A stretch of DNA of 64,000 bases from Pseudomonadota bacterium (GTDB lineage Bacteria; Pseudomonadota; Alphaproteobacteria; Sphingomonadales; Sphingomonadaceae). The stretch covers positions 434,001 to 498,000 of the forward strand of contig JAIUPN010000001.1 in NCBI GenBank assembly GCA_020160755.1. Direction: 5' to 3'. A model generated the notes under the pieces. That model saw only the letters and a program-made list of their open reading frames with translations, searched no databases and was not told the DNA's origin. Positions 46,039 through 55,730 of the stretch are shown in pieces. The number at the start of each line of letters is the position of its first letter. Positions within the stretch are counted from its first letter, which is position 1. The translations under genes and the position numbers were made by a program.

Positions 46039-46929
46039 TCAGGCCACGGAGGCCGCGTGAATTTCGTCGATCGCGCCGCCGAGCGAGGCGTTGAAGTCGT
46101 CATCGCTCATCTGGTGGCGCAGGTCTTCGAGCAGGGCGCGGCTGAAGCTCGCGATGATGCCCGGGTTCTTCGCCAGTTCGACGCAAGCTTCGGGACGCGC
46201 AAAGCCGCCCGACAGTGCAACGACGCGCAGCACCTTCGGATGATCGACGAGCGGCTGGAACAGGCCCGCTTCGGTGGGCAGCGACAGCTTGAGCATTACC
46301 GGCGCACCGGCCCATGCGTCGAGCGCCGCGAGCGTTTCCTTAAGCAGCAGGCGGTCGGCGGCATCGCGCTCGGCGCTCTTGATGTTCACTTCGGGTTCGA
46401 TGATCGGGACAAGGCCGTGCGCTGCAATGCGCGCCGCTTCGGCGAACTGCTGTTCGACGATCGCCTTGATGCCCGCCGGATTGGCGAGGTTGACGACGCT
46501 GCGCATCTTGGTGCCGAACACGCCCTTGGCGACCGCACGCGCGCACAGATCGTCGAGACCCGGATTGGCCTTCATCAGCTGCACGCCGTCGGCTTCGTCC
46601 TCGAGACCCTTGTCGACCTTCAGGAACGGCACCACGCCGCGTTCCCAGAGCAATGCCGGAACCGGCTTGCCGCCGGCTTCGCCGTCCATCGTGCGCTCGA
46701 ACAGGATCGCGCCGATCACCTTGTCACCGTTGAAGCAGGGCGCGGTGACGATACGGCTGCGCATGTTGTGGATCAGGCCGAACATTTCCTCGTCGTTCGA
46801 GAACGCGTCCGCCTCGATGCCATAGCCTTTCAATGCCTTGGGCGTCGAACCGCCGCTCTGGTCGAGTGCGGCGATAAAGCCCCGCCCCGATTTGATCTGG
46901 TCGAGCATGGCGGCATTGGCGGTGGTCAT
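46039..46929 (-). CDS. fba: Fructose-bisphosphate aldolase, class I
   Basis: Schiff-base aldolase that cleaves fructose-1,6-bisphosphate; 296 residues, the same size as the small bacterial class I enzyme known from staphylococci. The N-terminal GFIAALDQSGGSTPKALKGYG is diagnostic, and APVMLKLSLPTEAGLF carries the likely Schiff-base lysine. The ATG at 46929 has CCGGAGA five bases upstream; a frame extension of seven residues is unlikely. It follows pgk, in the order tkt-gap-pgk-fba. Confidence 0.92.
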   Translation of the reverse strand: MTTANAAMLDQIKSGRGFIAALDQSGGSTPKALKGYGIEADAFSNDEEMFGLIHNMRSRIVTAPCFNGDKVIGAILFERTMDGEAGGKPVPALLWERGVVPFLKVDKGLEDEADGVQLMKANPGLDDLCARAVAKGVFGTKMRSVVNLANPAGIKAIVEQQFAEAARIAAHGLVPIIEPEVNIKSAERDAADRLLLKETLAALDAWAGAPVMLKLSLPTEAGLFQPLVDHPKVLRVVALSGGFARPEACVELAKNPGIIASFSRALLEDLRHQMSDDDFNASLGGAIDEIHAASVA

Positions 46930-47008
46930 AGGATCTCCGGTGGTTTGCATACGTATGTGGCGGTGCGCATAGCGACCCCTTGCCCGGGATGCAATGCGGC
47001 AGGAAAGT

Positions 47009-48205
47009 CTAGGCCTTCAGCGCGTCCACGCCCGGCAGCGGCTTGCCTTCCATCCATTCGAGGAAGGCGCCGCCGGCGGTCGAAACGAAGGTGAAGTCGG
47101 CCGCGACCCCGGCATGGTTGAGCGCCGCGACGGTGTCGCCGCCACCCGCGACCGAAATCAGCGAACCTTCGCGCGTGAGTGCAGCGGCGGTTTTGGCGAG
47201 CGCTACGGTCGCGGTGTCGAACGGCGGGGTCTCGAATGCGCCGAGCGGGCCGTTCCACACGAGCGTGCGGCAATTCTTGAGCACGTCGGCGAGCGCCTCG
47301 ACCGCGGCCGGGCCGACATCGAGGATCATCTCGTCGGCGGCGACTTCGTGGACGTTGACGGTGCGCGTCGGCGGGTTCGGCGCGAATTCCCTTGCCACCA
47401 CGACGTCATAGGGCAGATGGATCGTGCAGCCCGCCGCATCGGCCGCGTCGAAGATCGCGTTGGCGGTATCGACGAGATCATGCTCGCACAGCGACTTGCC
47501 GACATCGACCCCGCGCGCGGCGAGGAAGGTGTTCGCCATGCCGCCGCCGATGATCAGATGATCGACCTGGCCGACGAGATTGCGCAGCACATCGATCTTG
47601 CTCGACACCTTCGCGCCGCCGACGACCGCCGCGACCGGATGCGCGGGGTTGCCGAGCGCGGCGTCGAGCGCCTTGAGTTCGGCCTCCATCGCGCGTCCGG
47701 CATAGGCCGGCAAGCGGCGCGCGATACCCTCGGTCGAACCATGCGCGCGGTGCGCCGCCGAGAAGGCATCGTTGACATAGAGGTCGCCGATTTCAGCCAA
47801 TGCGTCGGCAAAGGCCGGATCATTCTTCTCTTCGCCGGGGTAGAAGCGCGTGTTTTCGAGCACAGCGACATCGCCCGCGGCGAGCACCGCGATGCCCGCT
47901 TTCGCGCCCTCGCCGACGGCCTCGGGGATAAACATGACCGAATGGCCGAGCACATCCTCGACGCCGCCCATGACAAGGCTGAGCGACTGGGTCGGGTTCT
48001 TCGCGCCCTTCGGCCGCCCGAAGTGCGCAAGGAGCAGGACGATCGCGCCCTTGTCGGACAGTTCGCGGATCGTCGGCATCGCCGCCTGGATTCGCGTCGC
48101 ATCGCTGACCGCGCCATCGATCATCGGGACATTGAGGTCGACGCGCACGAGCACGCGCTTGCCGGTGACGTCACCGATATCGTCGAGGGTCTTAAACGCG
48201 GTCAT
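47009..48205 (-). CDS. pgk: Phosphoglycerate kinase
   Basis: Transfers phosphate from 1,3-bisphosphoglycerate to ADP; cytoplasmic, 398 residues. The N-terminal [14 protein letters not shown], the substrate loop [12 protein letters not shown], the hinge region [16 protein letters not shown], and the nucleotide site [13 protein letters not shown] are all present. It lies 17 bases after gap and 79 bases before fba, consistent with a single transcript. Confidence 0.96.
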   Translation of the reverse strand: MTAFKTLDDIGDVTGKRVLVRVDLNVPMIDGAVSDATRIQAAMPTIRELSDKGAIVLLLAHFGRPKGAKNPTQSLSLVMGGVEDVLGHSVMFIPEAVGEGAKAGIAVLAAGDVAVLENTRFYPGEEKNDPAFADALAEIGDLYVNDAFSAAHRAHGSTEGIARRLPAYAGRAMEAELKALDAALGNPAHPVAAVVGGAKVSSKIDVLRNLVGQVDHLIIGGGMANTFLAARGVDVGKSLCEHDLVDTANAIFDAADAAGCTIHLPYDVVVAREFAPNPPTRTVNVHEVAADEMILDVGPAAVEALADVLKNCRTLVWNGPLGAFETPPFDTATVALAKTAAALTREGSLISVAGGGDTVAALNHAGVAADFTFVSTAGGAFLEWMEGKPLPGVDALKA

Positions 48206-48222
48206 CGCTGCTTCCCTTCAGC

Positions 48223-49230
48223 TCAGAGGAATTTGGCGATCACGCCCGCCGTGTCGATCATGCGGTTCGAGAAGCCCCATTCATTGTCGTACCAGCTCAG
48301 CACGCGCACGAGCTTGCCGTCGATCACCGCGGTTTCGAGGCTGTCGATGGTCGAGCTCGCCGCATTATGGTTGAAATCGATCGAAACCAGCGGCTCTTCG
48401 GTGTAGCCGAGCACGCCCTTCAGCGGGCCTTCGGCCGCGGCCTTGAGCACCGCGTTGACTTCTTCCTTCGTCGTTTCACGCAGCGGCGTGAAAGTCAGGT
48501 CGACGACCGAGACATTCGGGGTCGGAACGCGGATCGACGAACCGTCGAGCTTGCCCTTGAGTTCGGGCAGGACGAGACCGACGGCGACCGCCGCACCGGT
48601 CGAAGTCGGGATCATCGACATCGCGGCGGCGCGCGCGCGGCGCGGATCGTCGTGAATCTGGTCGAGGATCTTCTGGTCGTTGGTATAGGCGTGGATCGTC
48701 GTCATCAGGCCACGCTCGATACCGAACGCCTCGTGCAGCACCTTTGCAAAGGGCGCGAGGCAGTTGGTGGTGCACGACGCGTTCGAGATGATCAGATGAT
48801 CGGCGGTGATCTGGTCGTCGTTGACGCCGTAAACGACGGTCAGGTCGACTTCCTTGGCAGGCGCCGAGATCAGCACGCGCTTGGCGCCCGCATCGAGATG
48901 CTTCTGGCCACCAGCCTTGTTGGTGAAGAAGCCGGTGCATTCCATCACGATGTCGATGCCGTTGGCGGCATGCGGCAGAGCGGCAGGATCGCGCTCGGCG
49001 GTTACCTGAATGCGCTTGCCGTTGATGATCAGGTCGTTGCCGTCGACTTCGACGCTGCCGTTGAAGGCACCGTGCACGGAGTCATGGCGGAGCAGGCGGG
49101 CATTCGCCTTCGCATCGCCGAGGTCATTGATCGACACCAGTTCGAGATCGTGATCGGTACGCTCCAGAATAGCTCGCGCGACGTTGCGGCCGATGCGTCC
49201 GAAACCGTTGATTGCGACTTTCACTGCCAT
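48223..49230 (-). CDS. gap: Glyceraldehyde-3-phosphate dehydrogenase, type I
   Basis: Oxidises and phosphorylates glyceraldehyde-3-phosphate with NAD; 335 residues. The NAD-binding start [16 protein letters not shown] and the catalytic [17 protein letters not shown] (Cys near 155) are clear, and [15 protein letters not shown] closes the protein. The aspartate-like discriminating region is [12 protein letters not shown], in keeping with NAD or dual specificity. The ATG at 49230 is preceded by AAAGG. Confidence 0.96.
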   Translation of the reverse strand: MAVKVAINGFGRIGRNVARAILERTDHDLELVSINDLGDAKANARLLRHDSVHGAFNGSVEVDGNDLIINGKRIQVTAERDPAALPHAANGIDIVMECTGFFTNKAGGQKHLDAGAKRVLISAPAKEVDLTVVYGVNDDQITADHLIISNASCTTNCLAPFAKVLHEAFGIERGLMTTIHAYTNDQKILDQIHDDPRRARAAAMSMIPTSTGAAVAVGLVLPELKGKLDGSSIRVPTPNVSVVDLTFTPLRETTKEEVNAVLKAAAEGPLKGVLGYTEEPLVSIDFNHNAASSTIDSLETAVIDGKLVRVLSWYDNEWGFSNRMIDTAGVIAKFL

Positions 49231-49267
49231 GTCGAAATAACCTTTCTGCGTAGGGGGCCGTCGGTCC

Positions 49268-51235
49268 TTATGCGCCGAGCCGTGCCAGGATCTGGGGGGT
49301 GATAGCATCGGCGGTCAGGCCGAAATGCTTGAACAGGTCTTCGATCGGTGCCGAGGCGCCGAAGCTGTCGATGCCGAAGCGCAGGCCGTGGCGGCCCGTA
49401 TAGCGTTCCCAGCCGAAGGTCGTGCCCGCCTCGATCGACACGATCAACGCGTCATCGGGCAGGATATCGGCCTGGTAAGCCGCCGTCTGTTCGTCGAAAA
49501 GCTCGGTCGAGACCATCGAGACGACGTCGGCACCGTGGCCGGCAGCCTCGAGCTTTTCCGCGACTTCCATCGCGAGCGACACTTCGGAGCCCGTTGCGAC
49601 GAGCACGACCTTACGCGACGCAGAGGCGGTGCGAAGACGGTAACCGCCTTTCAGGCAAAGATTTTCGGTGACGTCATGACGCAGCGGCGGGAGGTTCTGG
49701 CGGGTGAGCGCGAGCAGCGACGGCCGGCTTTCCTGCGCCAGCGCAAGCGCCCAGCATTCAGCCGTCTCCACCGCATCGGCGGGGCGCAGGACGAGCAGGT
49801 TCGGCATCGCACGCAGCGACTGGAGATGCTCGATCGGCTGATGTGTCGGGCCGTCTTCGCCAAGCCCGATGCTGTCGTGCGTCATCACATAAACGACGCG
49901 CTGCTGCTGGAGCGCAGACAGGCGGATCGCGGCGCGGCAATAGTCAGCAAAGACGAGGAAGGTGCCGCCGTAGGGCACGACGCCGCCGTGCAGCGCCATG
50001 CCGTTCATTGCAGCGGCCATGCCGAATTCGCGGATGCCATAATAGATATAACGGCCGGAATAATCGTCTTTAGTCAGGGGCTTGGTCGACGATGTTTTGG
50101 TGTTGTTCGAACCCGTGAGGTCGGCGCTGCCGCCGATGAGCGATGCGATATCCGCAGTCAGTGCGCCGAGCGTGTTTTCCGACGCCTTGCGCGTTGCCAC
50201 CTTCGGCGGTTCGGCAACGAGGCCGTCGAGATAGGCCTTGAAGGCATCGCCCGGAACGACCTTGCCGCTCAGACGATCCTCAAATTCCTTTTTATTATCG
50301 TCACTTGCAAGGCGATCACTCCACTCCGAATGAAGTTTCTTGCCCTTCTCCCCGAAGCCCGCCCATGCCGACGCGATATCGGCAGGAATGACGAAGGGTT
50401 CGGCGGTCCAGCCGAGTTCCTTGCGCGCGGCGGCGATCTCGTCGGCGCCGAGCGGGGCGCCGTGCGTCGCCGACGTGCCCTGCTTGTTCGGCGCGCCGAA
50501 ACCGATGATCGTGCGGCACGCGATCAGCGACGGGCGCGGATCGGCAAGCGCGGCGTCGATCGCGCGGCGTATGTCGGCGGGATCGTGACCGTCGCAGCTT
50601 TCGACATGCCAGCCGGTCGCGGCATAGCGCGCCGGGATATCTTCGCTCGTCGACAGGTCGGTCGACCCGTCGATGGTGATCTTGTTGTCGTCCCACAGCA
50701 CGGTCAGACGGCCGAGGCCGAGGTGGCCGGCAAGCCCGATGGCCTCGTGGTTGATGCCTTCCATCAGGCAGCCGTCGCCCGCGATCACCCACGTCCGGTG
50801 GTCGACAAGGCCGTCGCCATAGAGGGCATTGAGGTGGCGCTCGGCGATCGCCATGCCAACCGAGGTCGCAAGCCCCTGCCCCAGCGGCCCGGTCGTCGTT
50901 TCGACGCCCGCGAGCTCGAAATTCTCCGGGTGGCCCGCGCACGGGCTGTGAAGCTGGCGGAAATTGCGGATATCGTCGAGCGTCGGGCGCGCATAGCCGG
51001 CGAGGTGCAGCGTTGCGTAAGCGAGCATCGAGCCGTGGCCCGCCGACAGCACGAATCGGTCGCGATCGGCCCATTGGGGGTCGGTCGCATCGAACTTCAG
51101 ATAGTCCGAATAAAGCACCGTCGCGACATCGGCCATGCCCATCGGCATCCCCGGATGGCCGCTGTTTGCGGCCTGTACGGCATCCATCGCAAGCGCGCGG
51201 ATTGCGTTGGCGAGCTGACGTTCGGGCAGTGTCAT
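49268..51235 (-). CDS. tkt: Transketolase
   Basis: Thiamine-diphosphate enzyme of 655 residues linking glycolysis and the pentose phosphate pathway. Typical sequences are [18 protein letters not shown], the cofactor motif [30 protein letters not shown], and in the pyrimidine domain [20 protein letters not shown]. It is the first gene of the tkt-gap-pgk-fba block. The ATG at 51235 has GGGGGA upstream; the reading frame continues upstream through unrelated sequence. Confidence 0.96.
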   Translation of the reverse strand: MTLPERQLANAIRALAMDAVQAANSGHPGMPMGMADVATVLYSDYLKFDATDPQWADRDRFVLSAGHGSMLAYATLHLAGYARPTLDDIRNFRQLHSPCAGHPENFELAGVETTTGPLGQGLATSVGMAIAERHLNALYGDGLVDHRTWVIAGDGCLMEGINHEAIGLAGHLGLGRLTVLWDDNKITIDGSTDLSTSEDIPARYAATGWHVESCDGHDPADIRRAIDAALADPRPSLIACRTIIGFGAPNKQGTSATHGAPLGADEIAAARKELGWTAEPFVIPADIASAWAGFGEKGKKLHSEWSDRLASDDNKKEFEDRLSGKVVPGDAFKAYLDGLVAEPPKVATRKASENTLGALTADIASLIGGSADLTGSNNTKTSSTKPLTKDDYSGRYIYYGIREFGMAAAMNGMALHGGVVPYGGTFLVFADYCRAAIRLSALQQQRVVYVMTHDSIGLGEDGPTHQPIEHLQSLRAMPNLLVLRPADAVETAECWALALAQESRPSLLALTRQNLPPLRHDVTENLCLKGGYRLRTASASRKVVLVATGSEVSLAMEVAEKLEAAGHGADVVSMVSTELFDEQTAAYQADILPDDALIVSIEAGTTFGWERYTGRHGLRFGIDSFGASAPIEDLFKHFGLTADAITPQILARLGA

Positions 51236-51403
51236 TTGTCCCCCGGAAATGGCTGGGCTGGTGCCGGGCACATCGCCCGGACTGGATGCGGACAGCCCTT
51301 TGCGGCGGCGGGGGCAGGAGTCAACCGCCCGTAACGGAAAATCCGCGCATTTTCGGCCGAGAGGGCAATTGCACGCCCTCGTCGCCGCTGCTAACCCTTC
51401 GGC

Positions 51404-51610
51404 ATGGAACTCGATCTCGACGAATCCAGCCTGGCCATCGGCCGCATCGAACGCGCATTGAGCCGTATCGAAAAGGCCCTGACCGACCGCGCGAACCGGC
51501 CTGCCGCAGCCGTCCAGCCCGCCACAGCCGACCAGTCGGCACTGAAGGCCGAGGTCGCCGCTGTGATCGGCGAACTCGACCGGCTGATCGCGGAGGCGGA
51601 CCGTGGCTGA
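51404..51610 (+). CDS. Small coiled-coil protein upstream of zapA
   Basis: A 68-residue protein not recognised by name. It is almost wholly alpha-helical, with heptad-like segments IGRIERALSRIEKALTDRA and LKAEVAAVIGELDRLIAEA separated by an Ala/Pro linker, so it probably forms a coiled coil. It overlaps the zapA start by eight bases and is therefore coupled to it. Small helical proteins in this position are common in sphingomonads, as I recall, and a role in cell division is plausible from context only. Confidence 0.75.
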   Translation: MELDLDESSLAIGRIERALSRIEKALTDRANRPAAAVQPATADQSALKAEVAAVIGELDRLIAEADRG

Positions 51611-52049
51611 CGTCAAACTGACCATAGCGGGGCGCCCCTATGACCTCCATTGCGAGGACGGGCAGGAAGCGCAGCTCCTCCAGCTTGCCGCCGTCGTCGA
51701 TGAAAAAGCGCGCGCGATGGCGGGCGGGACCGAGGTTCGCCAGCTCCTTTTCGCCGCACTGATGCTCGCTGACGATGCGCAGGACGCGAAAGGCAAGATC
51801 GAGAAATCCGAACCGCAATCCGATTCGCTGCGCGCGGCGGTTGCGCTCGCCGAAAGCCGCGAGGCTGCGGCGCGCGACGAACTGCGCGCTGCGATGACAC
51901 GCGAACAGACGGCACTCAAGGAGCTGGAGGCCGCGCGGCAGGCAAGCTCGGCAGCTGCGCCGTCCGCGCCCCCCTCGCACGATCGCGCCCTCCTGCAAAT
52001 TGCCGACCGGATCGAGGCGCTGGCCGCGAAAGTCGAGCAACTCCCTTGA
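51603..52049 (+). CDS. zapA: Cell division protein ZapA
   Basis: FtsZ-ring-associated protein of 148 residues. The N-terminal globular domain ADVKLTIAGRPYDLHCEDGQ matches ZapA, followed by a long coiled coil (about 65-115) and an Ala/Pro-rich stretch, with a further short helix at the end. The start is GTG at 51603, eight bases within the preceding gene, with GCGGAGG upstream. The following 6S RNA and fau genes form the well-known zapA-ssrS-fau arrangement. Confidence 0.9.
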   Translation: MADVKLTIAGRPYDLHCEDGQEAQLLQLAAVVDEKARAMAGGTEVRQLLFAALMLADDAQDAKGKIEKSEPQSDSLRAAVALAESREAAARDELRAAMTREQTALKELEAARQASSAAAPSAPPSHDRALLQIADRIEALAAKVEQLP

Positions 52050-52074
52050 GCAAGCACGCCCGCGCCCCTACATA
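52046..52074 (+). promoter_or_regulatory. Promoter of 6S RNA, overlapping the zapA stop codon
   Basis: TTGAGC (52046-52051) and TACATA (52069-52074) are separated by 17 bases. The predicted start, seven bases past the -10 box, is 52081, exactly the first base of the 6S terminal stem. The -35 box covers the zapA stop, and the -10 box sits in a perfect palindrome, CCCCTACATAGGGG (52065-52078). Confidence 0.65.
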
Positions 52075-52080
52075 GGGGTC

Positions 52081-52240
52081 GGCGGGTACTGCCCGGCACG
52101 AGCTTTTGCGAAAATCCCTGAGGCGATACATCATCCTAGGGAGCTGTCCCTGCCCGGACCCTGGTCCGACGTACATGGTTCCCACCTGACGTTACTGGCG
52201 TCAGAGGATCTTCCAGCAAACGACCTCGGCGGTCCCGCCA
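52081..52240 (+). ncRNA. ssrS: 6S RNA
   Basis: A non-coding RNA of about 160 bases that binds sigma-70 RNA polymerase holoenzyme and reduces its activity in stationary phase. The gap between zapA and fau is the conserved location of ssrS. The ends pair: GGCGGG (52081-52086) with CCCGCC (52234-52239), and CTGCC (52089-52093) with GGCGG (52228-52232), giving the long closing stem of 6S RNA around an internal bulge. A good promoter ends directly before it. The exact 3' end is estimated. Confidence 0.85.
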
Positions 52241-52283
52241 ACCACGACAGCCAATCCATATCCCAGGTCTCAAGGGGGAGGCG

Positions 52284-52877
52284 ATGACCGACTTGTCCGC
52301 CGACCTCGTCCAGCAAAAGCAGAGACTGCGCGAGAAGCTGCGCTTCCGGCGCAAGCATTTTGCCGCGAATCTCGACGGGATGGCGCAGCTCGCGGCGTTT
52401 CGCGCCCTGCCTGCGCCGCTTTCGGACCTTCTCGCCCGTCACGCCACTGTCGGCGCCTATGCCGCATGGGGCGACGAGCCCGATATCATGCCGATGTTCG
52501 CGAGCCTCGCCGAAGCGGGCGCGCTCGCGCTGCCGCATCATGCCGGACGGGTCGATGAAATGACCTTCCGCCGCTGGCAGCCGGGCGAATCGCTGGCGAA
52601 GGGGCCATGGAGCACACGGCAGCCCGCCGATGATGCATCAACGGCGACGCCCGACCTCATTTTCTGCCCGCTGGTCGGCTTCGACCGGCGGGGCGGCCGG
52701 ATCGGTCAGGGCGGCGGCCATTATGACCGTTATTTCGCGGTGCATCCCGCCGCGCTGCGAATCGGCGTCGGCTGGTCGGTGCAGGAAATCGACACGGTCC
52801 CGCGCGAATCGACCGACATCACGCTCGATGCGATCCTGACCGAACAAGAATTCATCCTTTGTGGAGACCGTTTGTGA
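52284..52877 (+). CDS. fau: 5-formyltetrahydrofolate cyclo-ligase
   Basis: Converts 5-formyltetrahydrofolate with ATP to 5,10-methenyltetrahydrofolate; 197 residues. The N-terminal basic helix KQRLREKLRFRRKHF binds substrate phosphate, and the C-terminal CPLVGFDRRGGRIGQGGGHY (153-172) is the family signature. The ATG at 52284 has GGGGGAGG four bases upstream. Its position after 6S RNA is conserved, and in other bacteria the two are cotranscribed. Confidence 0.94.
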   Translation: MTDLSADLVQQKQRLREKLRFRRKHFAANLDGMAQLAAFRALPAPLSDLLARHATVGAYAAWGDEPDIMPMFASLAEAGALALPHHAGRVDEMTFRRWQPGESLAKGPWSTRQPADDASTATPDLIFCPLVGFDRRGGRIGQGGGHYDRYFAVHPAALRIGVGWSVQEIDTVPRESTDITLDAILTEQEFILCGDRL

Positions 52878-53104
52878 GCCAAATACCACCCGGGCCCCAA
52901 CCAAGCTGGCGCAAGCCCGCCGGCATGTTCCTGATCCTTGCATTGATCGCGGTTTGGACGGGCATTGTCGTCAGCGTGTCACCATGGGTCGGCACATGGC
53001 CGGTGCTGGTACAGGCGGTCTTCTATCTTGCCGCAGGGATCGTCTGGATCCTGCCGCTGAAGCCGCTGCTGCGCTGGATGGAATTGGGGAAATGGCGCGG
53101 CTGA
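52874..53104 (+). CDS. DUF2842-family small membrane protein
   Basis: A 76-residue protein with two membrane helices (about 16-34 and 42-60) after a Pro-rich N-terminus; the helix pair with GTWPVLVQAVFYLAAGIVWI and LPLKPLLRWME matches the alphaproteobacterial DUF2842 family. Function unknown. The start is GTG at 52874 in a GTGA overlap with the fau stop, with GGAG seven bases upstream. Confidence 0.85.
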   Translation: MSQIPPGPQPSWRKPAGMFLILALIAVWTGIVVSVSPWVGTWPVLVQAVFYLAAGIVWILPLKPLLRWMELGKWRG

Positions 53105-53183
53105 AGCGCCGCGCCATATTCCCGATTTCCAGTGATGGAAGGTCCCAAGACGCGGTGGCCATTCCGTCCGAAAATGGAAGGAA

Positions 53184-53260
53184 TGGCGCGAGTGACGGGG
53201 CTCGAACCCGCGACCTCCGGCGTGACAGGCCGGCACTCTAACCAACTGAGCTACACCCGC
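53184..53260 (-). tRNA. tRNA-Asp (anticodon GTC)
   Basis: A 77-base tRNA including an encoded CCA end (53184-53186). The acceptor arm GCGGGTG pairs with CACTCGC, the anticodon stem is CCGGC/GCCGG around the loop CTGTCAC with anticodon GTC at 53224-53226 (complement), and the T arm is GCGGGTTCGAGCCCCGT-like. G is the discriminator base, as for tRNA-Asp. Confidence 0.96.
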
Positions 53261-53278
53261 GTGTGCTTGGGAGCCGCG

Positions 53279-53307
53279 CCAATATGGCCCCCGCCCCGAC
53301 CTGTCAA
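53279..53307 (-). promoter_or_regulatory. Promoter of tRNA-Asp
   Basis: A perfect TTGACA (53307-53302) and TATTGG (53284-53279) are separated by 17 bases on the minus strand, 18 bases before the tRNA 5' end. The -35 box contains the stop codon of the upstream permease gene. Confidence 0.65.
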
Positions 53308-54503
53308 CCGTCGCTTTCATCCTGTGTGCGATTTAATCGATCGCGGACCTCGTCGGTGGTCGTCAGCGTGCCATGTTCGAAAAGGAAACCCGCGAGATCG
53401 GGCGTTCCGGTCGACGCGAGTACGGTCTGCAGGATCAGCAGCAGCGGCACCGCCAGCAAAGCGCCCGGCGTCCCCCACACCCATCCCCAGAAGCTCAGCG
53501 ACACAAGAATCAGCAGCGGGTTGATCGTCAGACGCTTGCCGAGCACCAGCGGGGTGATCAGATTCGCCTCGACCAGATGGACGCCGATGAAGATCAGTGC
53601 GGGCAGGAGCGCGAGCCCGACCGCATCGAAGGTCATCAGCCCGCCGAGGCCGAGCAGCACCGCCGCGACGATCGGCCCCAGATAGGGCACGAAATTGCAG
53701 ATGCTGACGATCCCGCCCCACATGAAGGGCGACGGCATGCCGAGCGCCCAGAGCAGGAGCGACACCGTCAGACCGAGAATCGCGTTGATCATCGTGATCG
53801 TCGCCAGATAGTCGGCGGTCGCATCGACGACATTCTGGATCACGCGCGCGGTCTGCATCGCGCCGTCGAAGCTGCCGCGGCGGCGAATCGTGCCCTTGCG
53901 CAGCCGGGTCCAGCCGGAGAGAAAGAAGAAGATGACGAGCACGGCGAAGAAGAGCTGGATCGCCGCCGCCGGCGCCGACGAGATGAAATAGTCGACGACC
54001 GAGGTCGGCGCGGTCGCCGCCACCGCCTGCGCCGTCGCCTCGGTCCCGCTCGCCACCGACATCAATGTCCGGTCGACGAAGCGTTGCAGTGTCGAATAGA
54101 AATCGATCAGCGGCGCAAGATTACTCTGGATACGCGGGATCGAATCGGGAAGCCGCGCGAACCAGCCCGTCGCGGGCACGACGATGATCGCGAGCGCGGC
54201 ATTGATGATCGCAAGGAACACCGCGAGCGACAGGAAGGCGGCCAGCGCCGACGGCACGCCGCGCCGTTCGAGCCATTCGAGCAGCGGCACGAGCGCGATC
54301 GCGATGACGATTGCGGCGGTGAGCGGCAGAAAGAACTCGGCCCCCGCCTGCAAGGCAAAGGGCAGACCGAGGCAAAAGGCGGCACCGAAAATCAGCGCCA
54401 GCGCGGCAAGAAGCCGGTCGCGGCGGAAATCGTCGATCTCGATCTGGTGCAGCGGATTGACGCGCGGCGGCCGTCCATCCTTGCTGCCCCTGTCCTCCGC
54501 CAC
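53304..54503 (-). CDS. AI-2E family transporter / permease
   Basis: Integral membrane protein of 399 residues in the AI-2 exporter (TqsA/YdiK-like) family, with about eight helices and the characteristic long soluble loop between helices 3 and 4. The C-terminal LVEANLITPLVLGKRLTINP is the family signature. Family members have been linked to autoinducer or sodium/proton export; the substrate here is unknown. GTG at 54503 is favoured as start because GAGGAG lies seven bases upstream; another GTG nine codons earlier lacks such a site. Confidence 0.88.
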   Translation of the reverse strand: MAEDRGSKDGRPPRVNPLHQIEIDDFRRDRLLAALALIFGAAFCLGLPFALQAGAEFFLPLTAAIVIAIALVPLLEWLERRGVPSALAAFLSLAVFLAIINAALAIIVVPATGWFARLPDSIPRIQSNLAPLIDFYSTLQRFVDRTLMSVASGTEATAQAVAATAPTSVVDYFISSAPAAAIQLFFAVLVIFFFLSGWTRLRKGTIRRRGSFDGAMQTARVIQNVVDATADYLATITMINAILGLTVSLLLWALGMPSPFMWGGIVSICNFVPYLGPIVAAVLLGLGGLMTFDAVGLALLPALIFIGVHLVEANLITPLVLGKRLTINPLLILVSLSFWGWVWGTPGALLAVPLLLILQTVLASTGTPDLAGFLFEHGTLTTTDEVRDRLNRTQDESDG

Positions 54504-54699
54504 CCCTGTTCTCCTCGTCAGTCGCCGCACCTTACGCGCGCTTGGCGTGCCGCGCCAGCCGCCCCATTTTGCAACGAACCGATGCCCGTCTCTGTCCCCA
54601 TTTGGAGCAAAACACGTCTTTCTACCTGCTTTTTAACCAGAAATTACCCTTTATCGGCGACTGAAGGCTCCAAGGACCAACCTATTCGGAGTCAAAGTG

Positions 54700-55719
54700 A
54701 TGATGATAGCGCCTGTGGGGGGCGCGAAGCATCGGCTTCTTCCCTCTTGTTCAACCATTGCCTTGCTGGCGGCATTCTTGCTGCCGACGCAGGCTCACGC
54801 CCAGACCGCGAGCCCGCCGCTGACGCGCGCGGGGACGACGATCAGCAATACCGCGAGCGCCACCTTCGACACCGGCGGCGGATCGCAGACGATCGATTCG
54901 AACCGCGTCGACCTGCTCGTCGACGAACTGCTCGACGTCACGGTCGAATCGAACAATCCGACCGACGTTCCGACCACGCCGGGCGCGACCCAGCAGGTGC
55001 TGAGCTTCCGCGTCACCAATAGCGGCAACGGCGTCGAAAATTTCGTGTTGAGCACGATCGCCAACGCTGGCGGCGACAATTACGACCCCGTCGTCACCCA
55101 GATCTATATCGACGCCGACAACAACGGCAGTTTCGATCCGGCAACCGACACGCTCTATACGCCCGGGAGCGGCGATCCGCTGATCCAGCCCGAAACGAGC
55201 ATCACCGTCTTTGTCATCGCGACGACGCCGGGAAGCGTCGTCGACGGCAATCGCGGCATCGTCAGCCTCGTCGCCGCGGCGAAGACCGGGACCGGCGATC
55301 CGGGCGACAGTTTTGCGGGACAAGGCGAAGGCGGCGGCGACGCCGTCGTCGGATCGACGGGCGCCGACGGGCAGGATGCGGGCGCGTTTGTCGTGTCCGC
55401 CGCCACGGTGACCCTCGTCAAATCGGCAGTCGTGACCAATTCGCTTGGCACGGCCGACCCGATCCCCGGCGCGACGATTACCTATACGATCGTCGCGACC
55501 GTCGCGGGCAGCGGTTCGGTCAACGGTCTGGCGATCACCGACAACATTCCCACAGACACAAGCTATGTGCCGGGCTCGATCCGGCTCGGCGGCAGCACGC
55601 TATCCGACGCGGCCGACGCCGATGCCGGCGATTATAACGGAACGCGGATCAACGTCGCGCTCGGCGCGGTTGCCGGCGGCCAGACCCGAACCGTGACCTT
55701 CCAGACCCTGATCGATTGA
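54700..55719 (+). CDS. Exported DUF11/Ig-like protein 1 of the surface cluster
   Basis: A 339-residue secreted protein. After a signal peptide (cleavage near 35, AHA before QTA) comes a short motif TTISNTASATF with NRVDLLVDE (about 45-77), an Ig-like domain of about 130 residues, and a C-terminal DUF11 domain (about 240-339, with DPIPGATITYTIVATVAG and ITDNIPTDTSYVPGS). A loop IDADNNGSFDPATD has the DxDxNGxxD form of calcium-binding loops. It shares its whole architecture with the third protein of the cluster. The ATG at 54700 has GGAG eight bases upstream. Function unknown; likely cell-surface or extracellular. Confidence 0.85.
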   Translation: MMIAPVGGAKHRLLPSCSTIALLAAFLLPTQAHAQTASPPLTRAGTTISNTASATFDTGGGSQTIDSNRVDLLVDELLDVTVESNNPTDVPTTPGATQQVLSFRVTNSGNGVENFVLSTIANAGGDNYDPVVTQIYIDADNNGSFDPATDTLYTPGSGDPLIQPETSITVFVIATTPGSVVDGNRGIVSLVAAAKTGTGDPGDSFAGQGEGGGDAVVGSTGADGQDAGAFVVSAATVTLVKSAVVTNSLGTADPIPGATITYTIVATVAGSGSVNGLAITDNIPTDTSYVPGSIRLGGSTLSDAADADAGDYNGTRINVALGAVAGGQTRTVTFQTLID

Positions 55720-55730
55720 TGGAGATGCAC

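Noticed and set aside
46948..46957. Palindrome CATACGTATG upstream of fba
   Set aside because: Ten bases of perfect dyad symmetry can arise by chance in a 64-kb window, and it lacks a neighbouring promoter element.
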